Shown: positions 45,811 through 55,616, numbered from the stretch's first letter. The stretch: DNA of 64,000 bases from Paenibacillus marchantiophytorum (GCF_014640555.1 NZ_BMHE01000008.1:114970-178969), one strand, 5' to 3'. Notes: generated by a model not told the origin, from the sequence alone. Numbers and translations: made by a program.

Positions 45811-47604
45811 CTATTTTCGGAAGGGTAACCGTATAGAAACGACCGTTCCTTGTCCAGGAAACGAGTCCACTCGAATCCCATAATGTTGGCCATAGCGCAG
45901 GACGATCCGTGCATGTACGTTAGAGAGACCCAGCGAACCGTTGGCAGACGGAATGCCGTTGGGGTTCTCGGTCTCCTTTTGCAGCATCGCTTGGATGTCC
46001 TCCAGTTGCGCCACAGGAATCCCCTTCCCGTTATCCGCAATTTCCAGGATCAAATCCCCGCCTTCTTCGAAGGCGTTGACGATGATCGCCCCCTCACCGC
46101 CGTTGGGCTCTATCGCATATTTGACAGCGTTCTCTACGATGGGCTGCAAGGTAAGCTTCATGCACAGGCAACCGTGAAATTTTTCATTCACCGATATGGT
46201 ACGAAGGAAGGACATTGGAAACCGCAGCTTGACGATCTCCAAATATTTTGCCATGATTTCGAGTTCTTCATGCAGCGTGACTTCCTCATTCTCAAACCTC
46301 GCCGTATACCGATAAACGTCGGCCAAGTTGCGCGAGATCGTCTCAATGCGCGGCACATTTTCCAGAAAAGCCATGCTTTTAATGATCCCCAGCGTATTGT
46401 AGAGCAAATGAGGATTGATTTGATTTTGCAGCGCACGAATTAATGCTTCCTTCTGGCGAAGCTCCAGCTTCATCTCTTTCATTTGAAGATCAGTAACCGT
46501 TGTCATGAGCTGATCCAGCCTCGACACCATCTGATTAAAGCCCAGATTCAGCGTTTGTATTTCATCTTGCTGTTTGGTTAGATGCGCCCGGACAGTCAGA
46601 TCGCCGGTTGACACCTTCGCCATCAAATTCCTTAAGGTCAGGACAGGCTTGACGAAGCGACTGGTCATGAGCGGAATAATGGTCACAATGATGATCGCCA
46701 CAGCAAGAAATGCCATGATGATCGACCGCTCGACCACTCTTGCCCCGACTTCCAGTTCGGACTGAGGAACGATGGAAACGACGTTCCAATTCATCCGATT
46801 CGTTTTATTGACCGAGATCAGCCAGTTTTGATTATTCCACTTCTGAATAAAGGTTCCCGTCCCTTTCTTCAGCTCGAGATTGGCTAGCGGCGTATTCGCT
46901 CTCGGAAGGCCCAGCCACTCATCATTCGGATGATAGATGATCGTATCGTCCTCTGAAATAACAAAAAAATACCCCGTTTCTCCAATCCGAATGTCGCCGA
47001 AGGAAGCACTGATGCTTTTCGGCAGCACATCAATCACGAGACGGCCAATAATATCCAGCGTAGCTGTATCGTAAACGGGCAGGACAAGTGAAAAAACTGC
47101 ATATTTAGGCTGTTGGGGATAATTGGTCAGATGGGTTGGAATGATTTGAATATCCTGGTCAAAAGGAAGCGAGATCCACGGCTCCTGCCAATAGTAGGCT
47201 GACTTGGAATAATAAAAACTATTCATCGAAACCATTTCAATATTCGTGGACATCAGGAACATCCCGACGACCTCCGGGTGATTCATCGATGTGAATTTAC
47301 GCATTTCCTTCTCAATGGCATCCGTTTGTTCCGGCAATGATTGCTGGCCGCGAAGAAACTCTTGAAACTGCGCGTTCGCAACCATTGGTGCGGATGTCTG
47401 TATGATTTGCTCGATATAATCGTTCATCCGAAAGCTGAAACGTGACGCCGCATCATTAGAAACGTTGACAAAATCACGGGCGATGACCTTATGAAACATC
47501 TGGTTAGAAATCAGCAGGACAACGAGTAAAGACAATAGATTGATCAATAAAAAACCAAGCGTCATCCGTGTTTTGATGGAGTGAAACCTCGTTTTTAGCT
47601 GCAC
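45811..47604 (-). CDS. Sensor histidine kinase, YesM type
   Basis: 597 residues starting with GTG at 47604, one base after the response regulator stop. Seen: membrane helix (about 12-32), extracellular dCache-like sensor, second helix near 285-305, HAMP, His_kinase H-box QINPHLLYNTL and HATPase with ADNGKGIPV. Such kinases sense an extracellular sugar and phosphorylate a YesN partner; here the partner gene is immediately upstream and the transporter immediately downstream. Confidence 0.93.
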   Translation of the reverse strand: MQLKTRFHSIKTRMTLGFLLINLLSLLVVLLISNQMFHKVIARDFVNVSNDAASRFSFRMNDYIEQIIQTSAPMVANAQFQEFLRGQQSLPEQTDAIEKEMRKFTSMNHPEVVGMFLMSTNIEMVSMNSFYYSKSAYYWQEPWISLPFDQDIQIIPTHLTNYPQQPKYAVFSLVLPVYDTATLDIIGRLVIDVLPKSISASFGDIRIGETGYFFVISEDDTIIYHPNDEWLGLPRANTPLANLELKKGTGTFIQKWNNQNWLISVNKTNRMNWNVVSIVPQSELEVGARVVERSIIMAFLAVAIIIVTIIPLMTSRFVKPVLTLRNLMAKVSTGDLTVRAHLTKQQDEIQTLNLGFNQMVSRLDQLMTTVTDLQMKEMKLELRQKEALIRALQNQINPHLLYNTLGIIKSMAFLENVPRIETISRNLADVYRYTARFENEEVTLHEELEIMAKYLEIVKLRFPMSFLRTISVNEKFHGCLCMKLTLQPIVENAVKYAIEPNGGEGAIIVNAFEEGGDLILEIADNGKGIPVAQLEDIQAMLQKETENPNGIPSANGSLGLSNVHARIVLRYGQHYGIRVDSFPGQGTVVSIRLPFRK

Positions 47605-47605
47605 G

Positions 47606-48628
47606 TTACAACCCCATTCCTTTGCGAAAATCGTTCGGTGTCATGTCCGTGAGTGATTTGAACACGCGATTGAAATAGGGCAGCGAAATAAAGCCTACCA
47701 TCTCGGCTGCCTCATAGACCTTGATATCATCCTCCATCAGGAGCGCTTTCGCTTTCTGGATGCGGACACCGTTCAGATAGTTGACGAACGATTGCCCCGT
47801 GTGCTGCTTGAACAAATAGCCGAAGTAGGACGGGCTCAAATTCGCAAGCTGAGCCATCTTGACCAGCGTGAGTTGCTGCATGTATTGCCTCTCGATATAT
47901 TCCGTCGCTTTGCGGATAACCGAACGGATTTCAGCGCTGGTCGATTGCTTGGATTGCAGCGTCAAGGTCTCCAGCAAGCTTTGAAAGTACCGCACAATCT
48001 CGTCATGATTGTCCCAAGCAGGCCTGATCGGCAGCTCGACGCTTTCGCTTTCCTTATTTCCCTTGATGAGCTCCGTTAATTTCCCCGCAAAAATCTCCAA
48101 TACCGTTCTGCGTGTTCCCGGACGAGCAGATTGAAGTATACGGATCTCGCTCAGAATACCGGTCAGCTTCGAAAGCCGTTTCTTCGCCTCCCATTCGTGC
48201 AATTGCTCGAGAAAGCTCACGATTTGCTTCAAGCAACCTTGCATCTCCTTAAACATGGACATCCGGTTCAAGGATCGATGGAGCGCTTCTTTGAGCTCAT
48301 CCTTACTGAGCGGCTTAAGTAAATATTCCGAAACACCGTACCGGACTGCCTGCTGGGCATATGAAAAATCATCGTATCCGCTGACAATGATGGAGACGAT
48401 AGGAAGCCCAGCCTCTTCAATATCACGAATAAGCTCTAAACCGCCCCGCCTAGGCATGCGGATATCTGTAACGAGAATCGAAGGCCACAGCTCGTGAATC
48501 ATATTCCATGCATCCTCGCCATCCACGGCTTCACCTGCGATCTCAAAGCCTTCACCGATTTGCTCGATCATCTCAACCAGTTCACTACGCAACCATAACT
48601 CATCTTCAGCAACGACGATTTGTACCAT
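47606..48628 (-). CDS. Response regulator with AraC output domain, YesN type
   Basis: 340 residues from the ATG at 48628 (GTGAGGA upstream; frame extension to 48703 has no ribosome site). Seen: receiver domain with VAEDE and phospho-acceptor D55 (VTDIRMP), lysine in LLKPLS, a helical linker, and an AraC double helix-turn-helix ending FNRVFKSLTDMTPNDFRK. It should activate the sugar operon 45678-40750 when phosphorylated by the adjacent kinase. Confidence 0.93.
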   Translation of the reverse strand: MVQIVVAEDELWLRSELVEMIEQIGEGFEIAGEAVDGEDAWNMIHELWPSILVTDIRMPRRGGLELIRDIEEAGLPIVSIIVSGYDDFSYAQQAVRYGVSEYLLKPLSKDELKEALHRSLNRMSMFKEMQGCLKQIVSFLEQLHEWEAKKRLSKLTGILSEIRILQSARPGTRRTVLEIFAGKLTELIKGNKESESVELPIRPAWDNHDEIVRYFQSLLETLTLQSKQSTSAEIRSVIRKATEYIERQYMQQLTLVKMAQLANLSPSYFGYLFKQHTGQSFVNYLNGVRIQKAKALLMEDDIKVYEAAEMVGFISLPYFNRVFKSLTDMTPNDFRKGMGL

Positions 48629-48745
48629 TGTCGGGTTCCTCACTTTACTTGATGTCGACTTGCTCGTTTTTGTCCAATTCTCCCACATTGTGCTTAAGTG
48701 CACAAGAAAAAGAAATGAAACACACGTGATTACCTCGTACGGATT

Positions 48746-49435
48746 TTAAAATAAAATCGTTTGTGGTGCAAGAATTAAAAAGGACAGTAAATACCCAACA
48801 TGCATGGCCTCGATTCCCTTCAACGTCTGTTCTGCAGTGTGAAACGATCTGAAACCAAGCATCGGTTTTGTGATTTTCTTTATGAATCGATGATCTTGTT
48901 CAACAATGTTGTTTAGATACTTAGTTTGTCTAACCAATGTTTCTTTTGGTAGGACTTTTTCATTTATTAATTCTTGTATGGCTGGTGGATATGCCGGGTT
49001 TTTGTCCAAAGTAATCACACGTGGAAATTGATTATGTGGTGAGGTCAATGCTTTTGTAAAGAAACGCTTAACTGCCGGCATATCTCGATTTTCAGATAGC
49101 ATAAAATCAATTGTATTCCCCATAGAATCAACTGCTCTATATAAATACTTCCATTGGCCTTTGACTTTAATGTACGTTTCGTCCGTTCTGTACGAATCAT
49201 TTGTGGGTTTTAAATAGGGGCGGATTCGTTTGTCTATTTCGGGCCCAAATTCATGGACCCATCTCATGATCGTCGTATGGGAAATCTCTAATCCCCGCTC
49301 GCTCATTATTTCTACGATATCTCGATAGCTTAAACTATATTTTAAATACCATCTCACGGTTAGTAAAATAATTGCTGATTCATACTGCTTCCATTTAAAT
49401 AAATTCAATTTGGTTTCCATAGTAACTTGCTCCAT
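48746..49435 (-). CDS. IS6-family transposase with internal 34-residue deletion
   Basis: 229 residues. Seen: helix-turn-helix region (SYRDIVEIMSERGLEISHTT), catalytic D in YRTDETYIKVKGQW, second D in TLDKNPAYPP and E in VEQDHRF. Compared with the copy at 16862-17242 it lacks an in-frame 102-bp segment after GIEAMH, in the C-terminal part. The frame runs past the terminal repeat before stopping. The catalytic triad is intact, but activity is doubtful because the deleted segment normally completes the catalytic domain. Confidence 0.85.
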   Translation of the reverse strand: MEQVTMETKLNLFKWKQYESAIILLTVRWYLKYSLSYRDIVEIMSERGLEISHTTIMRWVHEFGPEIDKRIRPYLKPTNDSYRTDETYIKVKGQWKYLYRAVDSMGNTIDFMLSENRDMPAVKRFFTKALTSPHNQFPRVITLDKNPAYPPAIQELINEKVLPKETLVRQTKYLNNIVEQDHRFIKKITKPMLGFRSFHTAEQTLKGIEAMHVGYLLSFLILAPQTILF

Positions 49436-49488
49436 CCCATGACTTCATTCAGATACGTTATCATGAATTAGAGGTTTGCATCATAACC
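48759..49488 (-). mobile_element. IS6-family insertion sequence
   Basis: Ends GTTTGTGGTGCAA (48759) and GGTTATGATGCAA (reversed, 49488) form imperfect terminal repeats. No 8-bp target duplication is visible, which suggests old rearrangement or cointegrate resolution. It sits between the sugar two-component genes and the heme island. Confidence 0.75.
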
Positions 49489-49501
49489 GCATTTTATAGT
49501 A

Positions 49502-49528
49502 GAGAAGGGCTTATAATTCACCCTTCTC
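49502..49528 (-). terminator. Hairpin after the sortase gene
   Basis: GAGAAGGG and CCCTTCTC separated by 11 nt, 29 bp after the sortase stop. No strong T tract on the minus strand; probably a weak terminator of the NEAT-SLH/sortase unit. Confidence 0.45.
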
Positions 49529-49556
49529 CCATTATCATTATTAATGTGGAAATCAT

Positions 49557-50339
49557 TCAGTCCAATCGCTTCAAACGGGCATGGATGACAAAGCGGCCGT
49601 TCACTGGATCCAGAAGATAGTCACAAGTTGACAATGTCAGGATACGATCTTTGGAAGTCAATGTCATGTCGCTGGCGAATAGAGATTTCCCCTGAATTTT
49701 CTTCAAAAAACGACGGAATGCCTCTTCATCGGCAAAATCCGTCTCGATATAATTAAAATCCGTCGTCGTATCATAAGCCGAAAACACTTCGGCCGCATAG
49801 GAAGCCGTCAATGTGTCAAAGCGAAATTGACGATGCGTCAGATAATAGGACTCATCCACAAAATGCTTTAAATCGCCAAACATCGTGCCATCTTTCATCC
49901 GATGTCCATAGAGAATAAGATGCCGCTGCTCCGAATCCGGTTCATTGCGGTAATCCATAAAAATGCTGCCGGCGCGGGAAGATTCTCCCTTCGCATTGCG
50001 GTTTAGATACGTCTTGTTATCGTTCCCCTGCATAACGGGATAATCGATATGGCTGCCTTTCAACTTAATCCAGCCTGTGAAATCGGGATTCAGCTTCAAC
50101 AATGCTTCGAATCCTACACGAACTTGCTGAACGGTCTCATGATCTTTGCCGTAGACACTTTCCGTTGCAGACTGGGCACGACCCGCTTCCTGAGATTGAG
50201 CCTCCTTATATACATCGCGTATTTCCGCTAAAACTTCTCGGTTTTCGTAGTATCCCCAACCGATCGCGGTCAATCGTAAAACAGCATACAGACAAACGGC
50301 TGCGGCTGCCGCTATCCAAGCTATGCGCAGCACATGCAT
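49557..50339 (-). CDS. srtB: Class B sortase
   Basis: 260 residues. Seen: N-terminal membrane anchor (about 5-25) and the sortase triad H146 (LYGHRM), C239 (TLSTCDY) and R249 (NGRFVIHARL), with the extra N-terminal helices of class B. SrtB enzymes attach NPQTN/NPxTG heme proteins such as IsdC to peptidoglycan. The matching signal NPQTG is found inside the protein encoded at 57792-59609. It is downstream of the multi-NEAT-SLH gene with an 85-bp gap, in the same Fur-linked cluster. Confidence 0.92.
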   Translation of the reverse strand: MHVLRIAWIAAAAAVCLYAVLRLTAIGWGYYENREVLAEIRDVYKEAQSQEAGRAQSATESVYGKDHETVQQVRVGFEALLKLNPDFTGWIKLKGSHIDYPVMQGNDNKTYLNRNAKGESSRAGSIFMDYRNEPDSEQRHLILYGHRMKDGTMFGDLKHFVDESYYLTHRQFRFDTLTASYAAEVFSAYDTTTDFNYIETDFADEEAFRRFLKKIQGKSLFASDMTLTSKDRILTLSTCDYLLDPVNGRFVIHARLKRLD

Positions 50340-50424
50340 TCAACAACGACTTCCTTTGCTGTCCGGTTTCATCGGAAAACGAGGATACCTTTTCAGCATC
50401 CCCGTTTCTGATCAAGAAACCTTA

Positions 50425-53400
50425 TTATTCATGATATAAAGCTAGAATTAACGAGACGGCTTCTGCACGTGTGGCACTTTCATTCGGTGCGAACACATTG
50501 TTGCCCCTCCCGCTGAGTATGCCCTGCTCATGTGCTGCCGCCACTTCGGCTTGCGCCCATGCTGGAATGCTCTCCACATCTGTGAAGTTCGGCTTCGCGT
50601 TCGCATCTACTTTCAACTTGAGCGCCCGTGTTACGATCACAGCCAGTTCCGCACGGCTAATATTCCGGTCCGCCCGGAAGGTACCGTCTTCATAACCGTT
50701 CATTATACCGGCATTAATAATAGAAGCAAGCTGCGGTTTCACCCACGTCGGTATATCGGATGCATCCGTGAAGCTTAACGGCTCTTTACCCGCTTCCAGC
50801 TTCAATACTCTGCTTAGCAGCACTGCAAACTCAGCGCGTGTAATCCGCTTGTCAGGGCGGAAGGTTTGGTCTTCATACCCGCTTACCAATCCCAACTTAA
50901 TGGCGCGCTCAATAAGCGCTTTGGCCCAATGTTTCTCCACATCGCTGAATACGTTAGTAACAACGACCGGCGGCTTGACCACGACTACGTCCTTCGGCTG
51001 CTCTTTATATGGCTTAATACTGGAACTGTACCAGACGAATTCCACATTGTAATAGCCTGAATATTGGCCTTGGGTCGTGATTTGCGCCATGATTTTGGTG
51101 TCGGTATCCGTAATCGGGAACTGTAGCGTCTTTTCATTGTCTTTCGCGTTCGTCGATACGATCTCAGCTTCCGTCAACGATCCTTTATTATCGATCTTCA
51201 GCGACTTCACTTCCTGGTTGGCTACCGTCACTTGCAGATAGCTCTTGCCGTCTTTGACGACGAACTTCGCGGGATGTTTCATATAAACATCCACTTCCGC
51301 CTTGTTGGCAGAACCACGAACGTTGAATGCATAATCCAGCACATATTCACCAGAGGTATACCGATCGGCCAAGAGTTTCTCCCCGCCTATAACTCCTCCG
51401 GCACCACCGCCTGCCATAGCTTTTAAAGTCGATCTGTCAAAAGCCAGATGCACATCATAATTATGCACATAATTCATTGCCGGCCAATTCACATCGACCC
51501 ATCCATGGAGTTTCTCATCTAAATTGGCGACCTTGAATCTATACGTTCTGGTGTTGTTCTTCTCATCCGTTGAAGATACTTCCGGTGCAGACAAGCCGCC
51601 GCCGTTGTCGATTTGGAAATCAGGAATTTCTTTACTGTTTTTAAGCGTGAACTCAAAATACATTGAGCTGCTGCTCACCGTGAGTTTTCCCGGTGTAACG
51701 ACGTAATCATGCATAACAGAAGTGGACGAAGCATTGTATTTTAAAAACTTATACGAAATGCTATATGTTCCGTCCGAAATCCCGTGCACATTCACCGGTG
51801 TGACCGGCCCAGGTCCTCCCGTTCCGGGATTTACTTTCGTCGGTTCCAGCTCTGCAAAAGCGATTTCGAACACCCGATCCATCTGATCAGCACCAACCAG
51901 TGTCAGCAAATAATTAGCCGTGCGATCCACATCGAAGCTGAATGAAGAGGAGCGGCCGGATACGCTCAGAATCGCAACCTCGTTCTTCTGTTTAGCCGCA
52001 GCCGCAACTTGTGAAAGCACATCTTCCAGGCTGCCGTCAGCTTTTTTCTTTTGAATCTTTTTCAAGATTACTCCGTCTTTTAAATTAAATGTCGCTACCT
52101 GCTTGCCACCGCTCACCTTTAATTTGGTCTCGGATGACACATAGTTGCTGATAGGCGCACCGGTGCCGTCTTTAATCGCAGTCGGCAGTGTAATCAAATA
52201 GTCTGCTTCTTCAAGAATGATAGAAGCTCGAAATACTTGAATCCCTTTTTGCAAGGATGAGACAGCTGCATCCACCGCCTGCTGGGAAGCAGTCGCACTT
52301 AAGGCTGAAGCTTTGGCTGCCTCGATGGCTGCCTGCAAAGCTGCTTTGGCCAGTACGGGATATTTACCTGCCTCCGTTCCTTCTACAGCCGCATCAAACT
52401 TGCTTTGTGCCGAAGCAATAAGCGCGTTCAAGGCAGTTTTGTCCGTTGGGGACAGTTTCAAACGGATTTTATGGTCCATTTCGTAAGGCTGACCGTTAAA
52501 GCTCGTCGAAACGTGCACTTGTGCGTTTAACAGCGTTGTCAGGTCGGCCGTCTCGAATTGAACTACACGCGTATTCGCTGCCGTATCCGTGCTGATCACT
52601 TTGGTTTCTGTCAAAACGCCGTTCTGCTCGACTTTAAAGCTCGGGACGACCGTACTGTCTTTCAGAGTCAGGGTGACTTTAACCTTCCCGCTCCCCACGC
52701 TGTACCTGCCCGGCTTTGCGAAATATTTATCCATCGAAGAGAATTCATCTTTCGTCGCATGAAGGACACTGAAGTTCAGCTCATGCTGATCTTCGGGAAT
52801 AACCGGCTGATCGAATCCCAGCTCCACTTCATATTCGTGATCATAGACATTAATAGGGGGCGGGAGTATCCAATAAATTTTGACCCAGCCGTTCAAGCGT
52901 GCGCCAAGATCGCTGACTGGAAAACGAATTACGCGCGTATTGGCAGTCTTATCTTCGCTAATTTTGTCAGTTTCCACCAATGCGCCTTTTCTCTCCGTCT
53001 TGAATGAGAGAATTTCTGCATTCTGCTTTAAGGTAAATGAGACGTATTGGTTACCGCCTTCCACAATCAGTTTCCCGCTGCTCGCCACGGCGTAGTCGTA
53101 CATGACCGACGGTTCGCTGGTTCCCTTTTTGTAAATATGGAATCCGATTGGATAGACACCGTCAGCAGGCGGTCCACCGCCGGGACCCGGAACAGCTATG
53201 ACGGACGTGGCTTTAAAATCATCCAGCGCCTGTGCCAATGCTGCGCTGGCTGCGGCGATTTGCGTCCGGGGCGCCGCCAAATTGGCCGTCGTTGCTTTGG
53301 CTGCGGCCAGCTTCGCTTGCAGTGCGGACTTGGCAGCCGCATAAGTTTGCTCGGCATTAGCCAGCGCTACCGCTGCATCGACATACTTTTGTGCGTCCCC

Positions 53401-54942
53401 AATCACTTTGTTCAAACCATCGAGTTGATTGCCATTGTAGCTGATATAAACTTCTTTCGTTACACCATTCAGCTTATAACGAAGATAAGAGCGGCCTTCC
53501 CATTTCGCATTGTCAACGGCTGCTCCGCGAACGAGCACTTGATATACGTTCTTTTGCGCATTGGAGCTTTTGGCAAGCAGCAGCGCCCGGTTGGCTTCAT
53601 TTGCATAATCCAATCCATCTTTAATGAAGCCCGCGCCATTATTCTGGCTCCATCCCTCAGGCGTAGACTGAACCACCTCGGAAGGCGCTGCTCCATTGAA
53701 CGTGAGATTAGCTCTTACATATTCGCTGTTATTATCTCTTGGTTGAATGAGATCAGCTGTACCGGCAATCTCCGGAGCTTTCTGCGACGGTGCCGATGTC
53801 GGATTCAGCGAATCGAGGACGATCAGCTTAACGGGTTCGGAGGCAACGTACTCATTGCTTTTATAACCTTTAAGCTGATTGATCGCCTTGGTCACATTAG
53901 CTGCTGTCGCGTAAACGTTCAACAGCACAGTTTGCGCTTTTCCCAAATAAAGCTGTGTACTCTCCTTGGAACCTTTGGTATATTCGCCTGGTGTGACGGG
54001 AGGATAGTTATAACCCTCTTTACACTCCGCGTACCCTGCTTCATGCATACTCGCCTGATCTTTCAAAGTCGTATGAACGAGCGAGCGGAGATCGGTTTTA
54101 TCGACTTTTGAAACAACCTCATACTGAAATGTGTTCAATGCCGCCGTAAGTGAAGTAAAGACGGCTTTCACCAGCTCAGGCGCCGTGCTCCCCATAGCGA
54201 CAAAGTTATCCGCGAGTACAATGTTCGTATACAACGGCTGCTTGGAGCCTGCCGGATAATTTCCATAATCGGTTCCTTCGTACGTGCTTGCATAGACGGA
54301 CTTGGAAACAGTAATCAAATCTTGCAGTTGGGGTAAGGTAATGGGCTGCTCTGCATAGACGCAATTCCCAGGGTAGTTATTGCCCGGCAAACCGCTTGTA
54401 TCGAGTTCCAACTGAACGTTGTACCAGTTATCGTATACAAATCCGGGGGGATACTCAGGATCATCTTTGATAACGACATGCATAAGCACATCCGGCTTCT
54501 TGACAATATCCTCCATTGGGATTGTCGTAATCCAGTTGCCCGAACCGTCGGCAGAAGCCCGGACCGGGTAATTCTGATAACCGTCCAAACCTATAATTTG
54601 CTGTGTGTCGGGATTAATCACCGCCTTGGCGGATCCTGCTTTGCGAAAACCGAGGTATTTGAAATAGCTGTAATATTTTTGTGTAATTTGATGCTCGAAC
54701 TTCAAGCTCCCATCCTTCACAATAAGCTTGCCCGAGCCTGGTACGGACAAATAAATATTGGCAGCGGACGAATCGGTCGTCCCGTCTTTTAAATATCTGT
54801 ATGTAACTGCGTAATTGTTGTCCGGGATCACACCTGCCGCCTTTGCCGTCCCGGTATCGATAGACAAGGCAGACAGAAGCGAGGACAGGAACAAGGCCAG
54901 CGAAACCCATATGGCCATGATTTGTTTCAAATGGCTCTTCAA
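50425..54942 (-). CDS. Multi-NEAT, SLH-anchored heme receptor
   Basis: 1505 residues from a TTG at 54942, 11 nt after AAGGAG; the GTG at 54954 overlaps that ribosome site. In order: signal peptide (ending near TAKAAG), a divergent NEAT-like domain with YDNWY, a long helical region with FIVAR-like Ala-rich segments, a NEAT with YDHEY, a NEAT with YEMDH, another helical segment, a degenerate NEAT (MDRVF), a NEAT with YVHNY, a NEAT with YSGYY, and three SLH modules (last 175 residues; ITRAE, ISRAE, ATRAE). The YxxxY strand binds heme iron in Isd NEAT domains, so some domains should bind heme and others (YEMDH, MDRVF) may bind hemoprotein or be structural. SLH modules place it on the outer wall, as in Bacillus BslK. 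It is probably in one Fur-controlled unit with the small protein upstream and sortase B downstream. Confidence 0.88.
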   Translation of the reverse strand: MKSHLKQIMAIWVSLALFLSSLLSALSIDTGTAKAAGVIPDNNYAVTYRYLKDGTTDSSAANIYLSVPGSGKLIVKDGSLKFEHQITQKYYSYFKYLGFRKAGSAKAVINPDTQQIIGLDGYQNYPVRASADGSGNWITTIPMEDIVKKPDVLMHVVIKDDPEYPPGFVYDNWYNVQLELDTSGLPGNNYPGNCVYAEQPITLPQLQDLITVSKSVYASTYEGTDYGNYPAGSKQPLYTNIVLADNFVAMGSTAPELVKAVFTSLTAALNTFQYEVVSKVDKTDLRSLVHTTLKDQASMHEAGYAECKEGYNYPPVTPGEYTKGSKESTQLYLGKAQTVLLNVYATAANVTKAINQLKGYKSNEYVASEPVKLIVLDSLNPTSAPSQKAPEIAGTADLIQPRDNNSEYVRANLTFNGAAPSEVVQSTPEGWSQNNGAGFIKDGLDYANEANRALLLAKSSNAQKNVYQVLVRGAAVDNAKWEGRSYLRYKLNGVTKEVYISYNGNQLDGLNKVIGDAQKYVDAAVALANAEQTYAAAKSALQAKLAAAKATTANLAAPRTQIAAASAALAQALDDFKATSVIAVPGPGGGPPADGVYPIGFHIYKKGTSEPSVMYDYAVASSGKLIVEGGNQYVSFTLKQNAEILSFKTERKGALVETDKISEDKTANTRVIRFPVSDLGARLNGWVKIYWILPPPINVYDHEYEVELGFDQPVIPEDQHELNFSVLHATKDEFSSMDKYFAKPGRYSVGSGKVKVTLTLKDSTVVPSFKVEQNGVLTETKVISTDTAANTRVVQFETADLTTLLNAQVHVSTSFNGQPYEMDHKIRLKLSPTDKTALNALIASAQSKFDAAVEGTEAGKYPVLAKAALQAAIEAAKASALSATASQQAVDAAVSSLQKGIQVFRASIILEEADYLITLPTAIKDGTGAPISNYVSSETKLKVSGGKQVATFNLKDGVILKKIQKKKADGSLEDVLSQVAAAAKQKNEVAILSVSGRSSSFSFDVDRTANYLLTLVGADQMDRVFEIAFAELEPTKVNPGTGGPGPVTPVNVHGISDGTYSISYKFLKYNASSTSVMHDYVVTPGKLTVSSSSMYFEFTLKNSKEIPDFQIDNGGGLSAPEVSSTDEKNNTRTYRFKVANLDEKLHGWVDVNWPAMNYVHNYDVHLAFDRSTLKAMAGGGAGGVIGGEKLLADRYTSGEYVLDYAFNVRGSANKAEVDVYMKHPAKFVVKDGKSYLQVTVANQEVKSLKIDNKGSLTEAEIVSTNAKDNEKTLQFPITDTDTKIMAQITTQGQYSGYYNVEFVWYSSSIKPYKEQPKDVVVVKPPVVVTNVFSDVEKHWAKALIERAIKLGLVSGYEDQTFRPDKRITRAEFAVLLSRVLKLEAGKEPLSFTDASDIPTWVKPQLASIINAGIMNGYEDGTFRADRNISRAELAVIVTRALKLKVDANAKPNFTDVESIPAWAQAEVAAAHEQGILSGRGNNVFAPNESATRAEAVSLILALYHE

Positions 54943-55063
54943 CTTTATGTACACTCCTTCTTATTCGGTCTTGGAGCAAAGGCAAGCGCCAAAGCGAAAG
55001 CGATCAGGATGGATCACGTTTCACCTCGGCGCATTGACTTTTCAGCGTCTCTTGGACACAGTA

Positions 55064-55465
55064 TTAATTCCAGTGAATAGTAAGATTATAAGTTTGCGAA
55101 TGAGGTCCAGCATTTACGTAAAGCTGAGTATCAATATCTTCCGTTGGGTCGGAATTAGTGAAAGTGAACACCGAGTTGCCGCTGCCATTAATGGATTTGG
55201 ACGCAGTAACAAAAGTGCCGGAACCGTTGTCCGCTTTTAAATCGCCATAGCTATTGCCTGTCAGCGTGACAGTAACCGTTGTTCCTGTTACGTCCGCGGA
55301 ACCGACAATAAATCCGCTAACATGAGAGTTGTAAGGGGAAGTGGCACTCCCGTTGTAGTAGAATTGATAGGATTTGCTTGCGGCGAAAGCAGGAACTGCA
55401 AAAGCAAGAACCAGGACAAATACCAACATCATCATCGAGAAAGATTTTTTGATAGACAAATTCAT
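55064..55465 (-). CDS. Small secreted beta protein, possible mini-NEAT hemophore
   Basis: 133 residues with a clear signal peptide (MMMLVFVLVLAFAVPAFAAS). The mature 105 residues are all beta-predicted with no anchor. The order YQFYYNG...SPYNSH...(strands)...HSQTYNLTIHW recalls a NEAT fold: lip segment after strand 1 and a final HxxxY where NEAT domains have YxxxY. This likeness is weak and is my inference. AAGGAG precedes the ATG, and a perfect Fur box lies about 150 bp upstream, so it is iron-regulated. It might be a secreted heme scavenger like IsdX1, or an unrelated beta protein. Confidence 0.6.
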   Translation of the reverse strand: MNLSIKKSFSMMMLVFVLVLAFAVPAFAASKSYQFYYNGSATSPYNSHVSGFIVGSADVTGTTVTVTLTGNSYGDLKADNGSGTFVTASKSINGSGNSVFTFTNSDPTEDIDTQLYVNAGPHSQTYNLTIHWN

Positions 55466-55616
55466 TTAGAAACACTCCTTCATCATTTTTATTTTTTCAT
55501 TTCTAACGGATCAATTTGGTGCAAACCGGACTTTCAAGCCTTTGAAGCAGCGCTGTTACGCAAGCCTCCTTTCTACCAAAGACTCGTGAACGCCACGAAA
55601 ATATCCGATATGTGCA

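Noticed and set aside
53047..54111. A 354-codon plus-strand frame opposite the multi-NEAT gene
   Set aside because: Cys- and Arg-rich shadow with no start context, antisense to clear NEAT-coding sequence.
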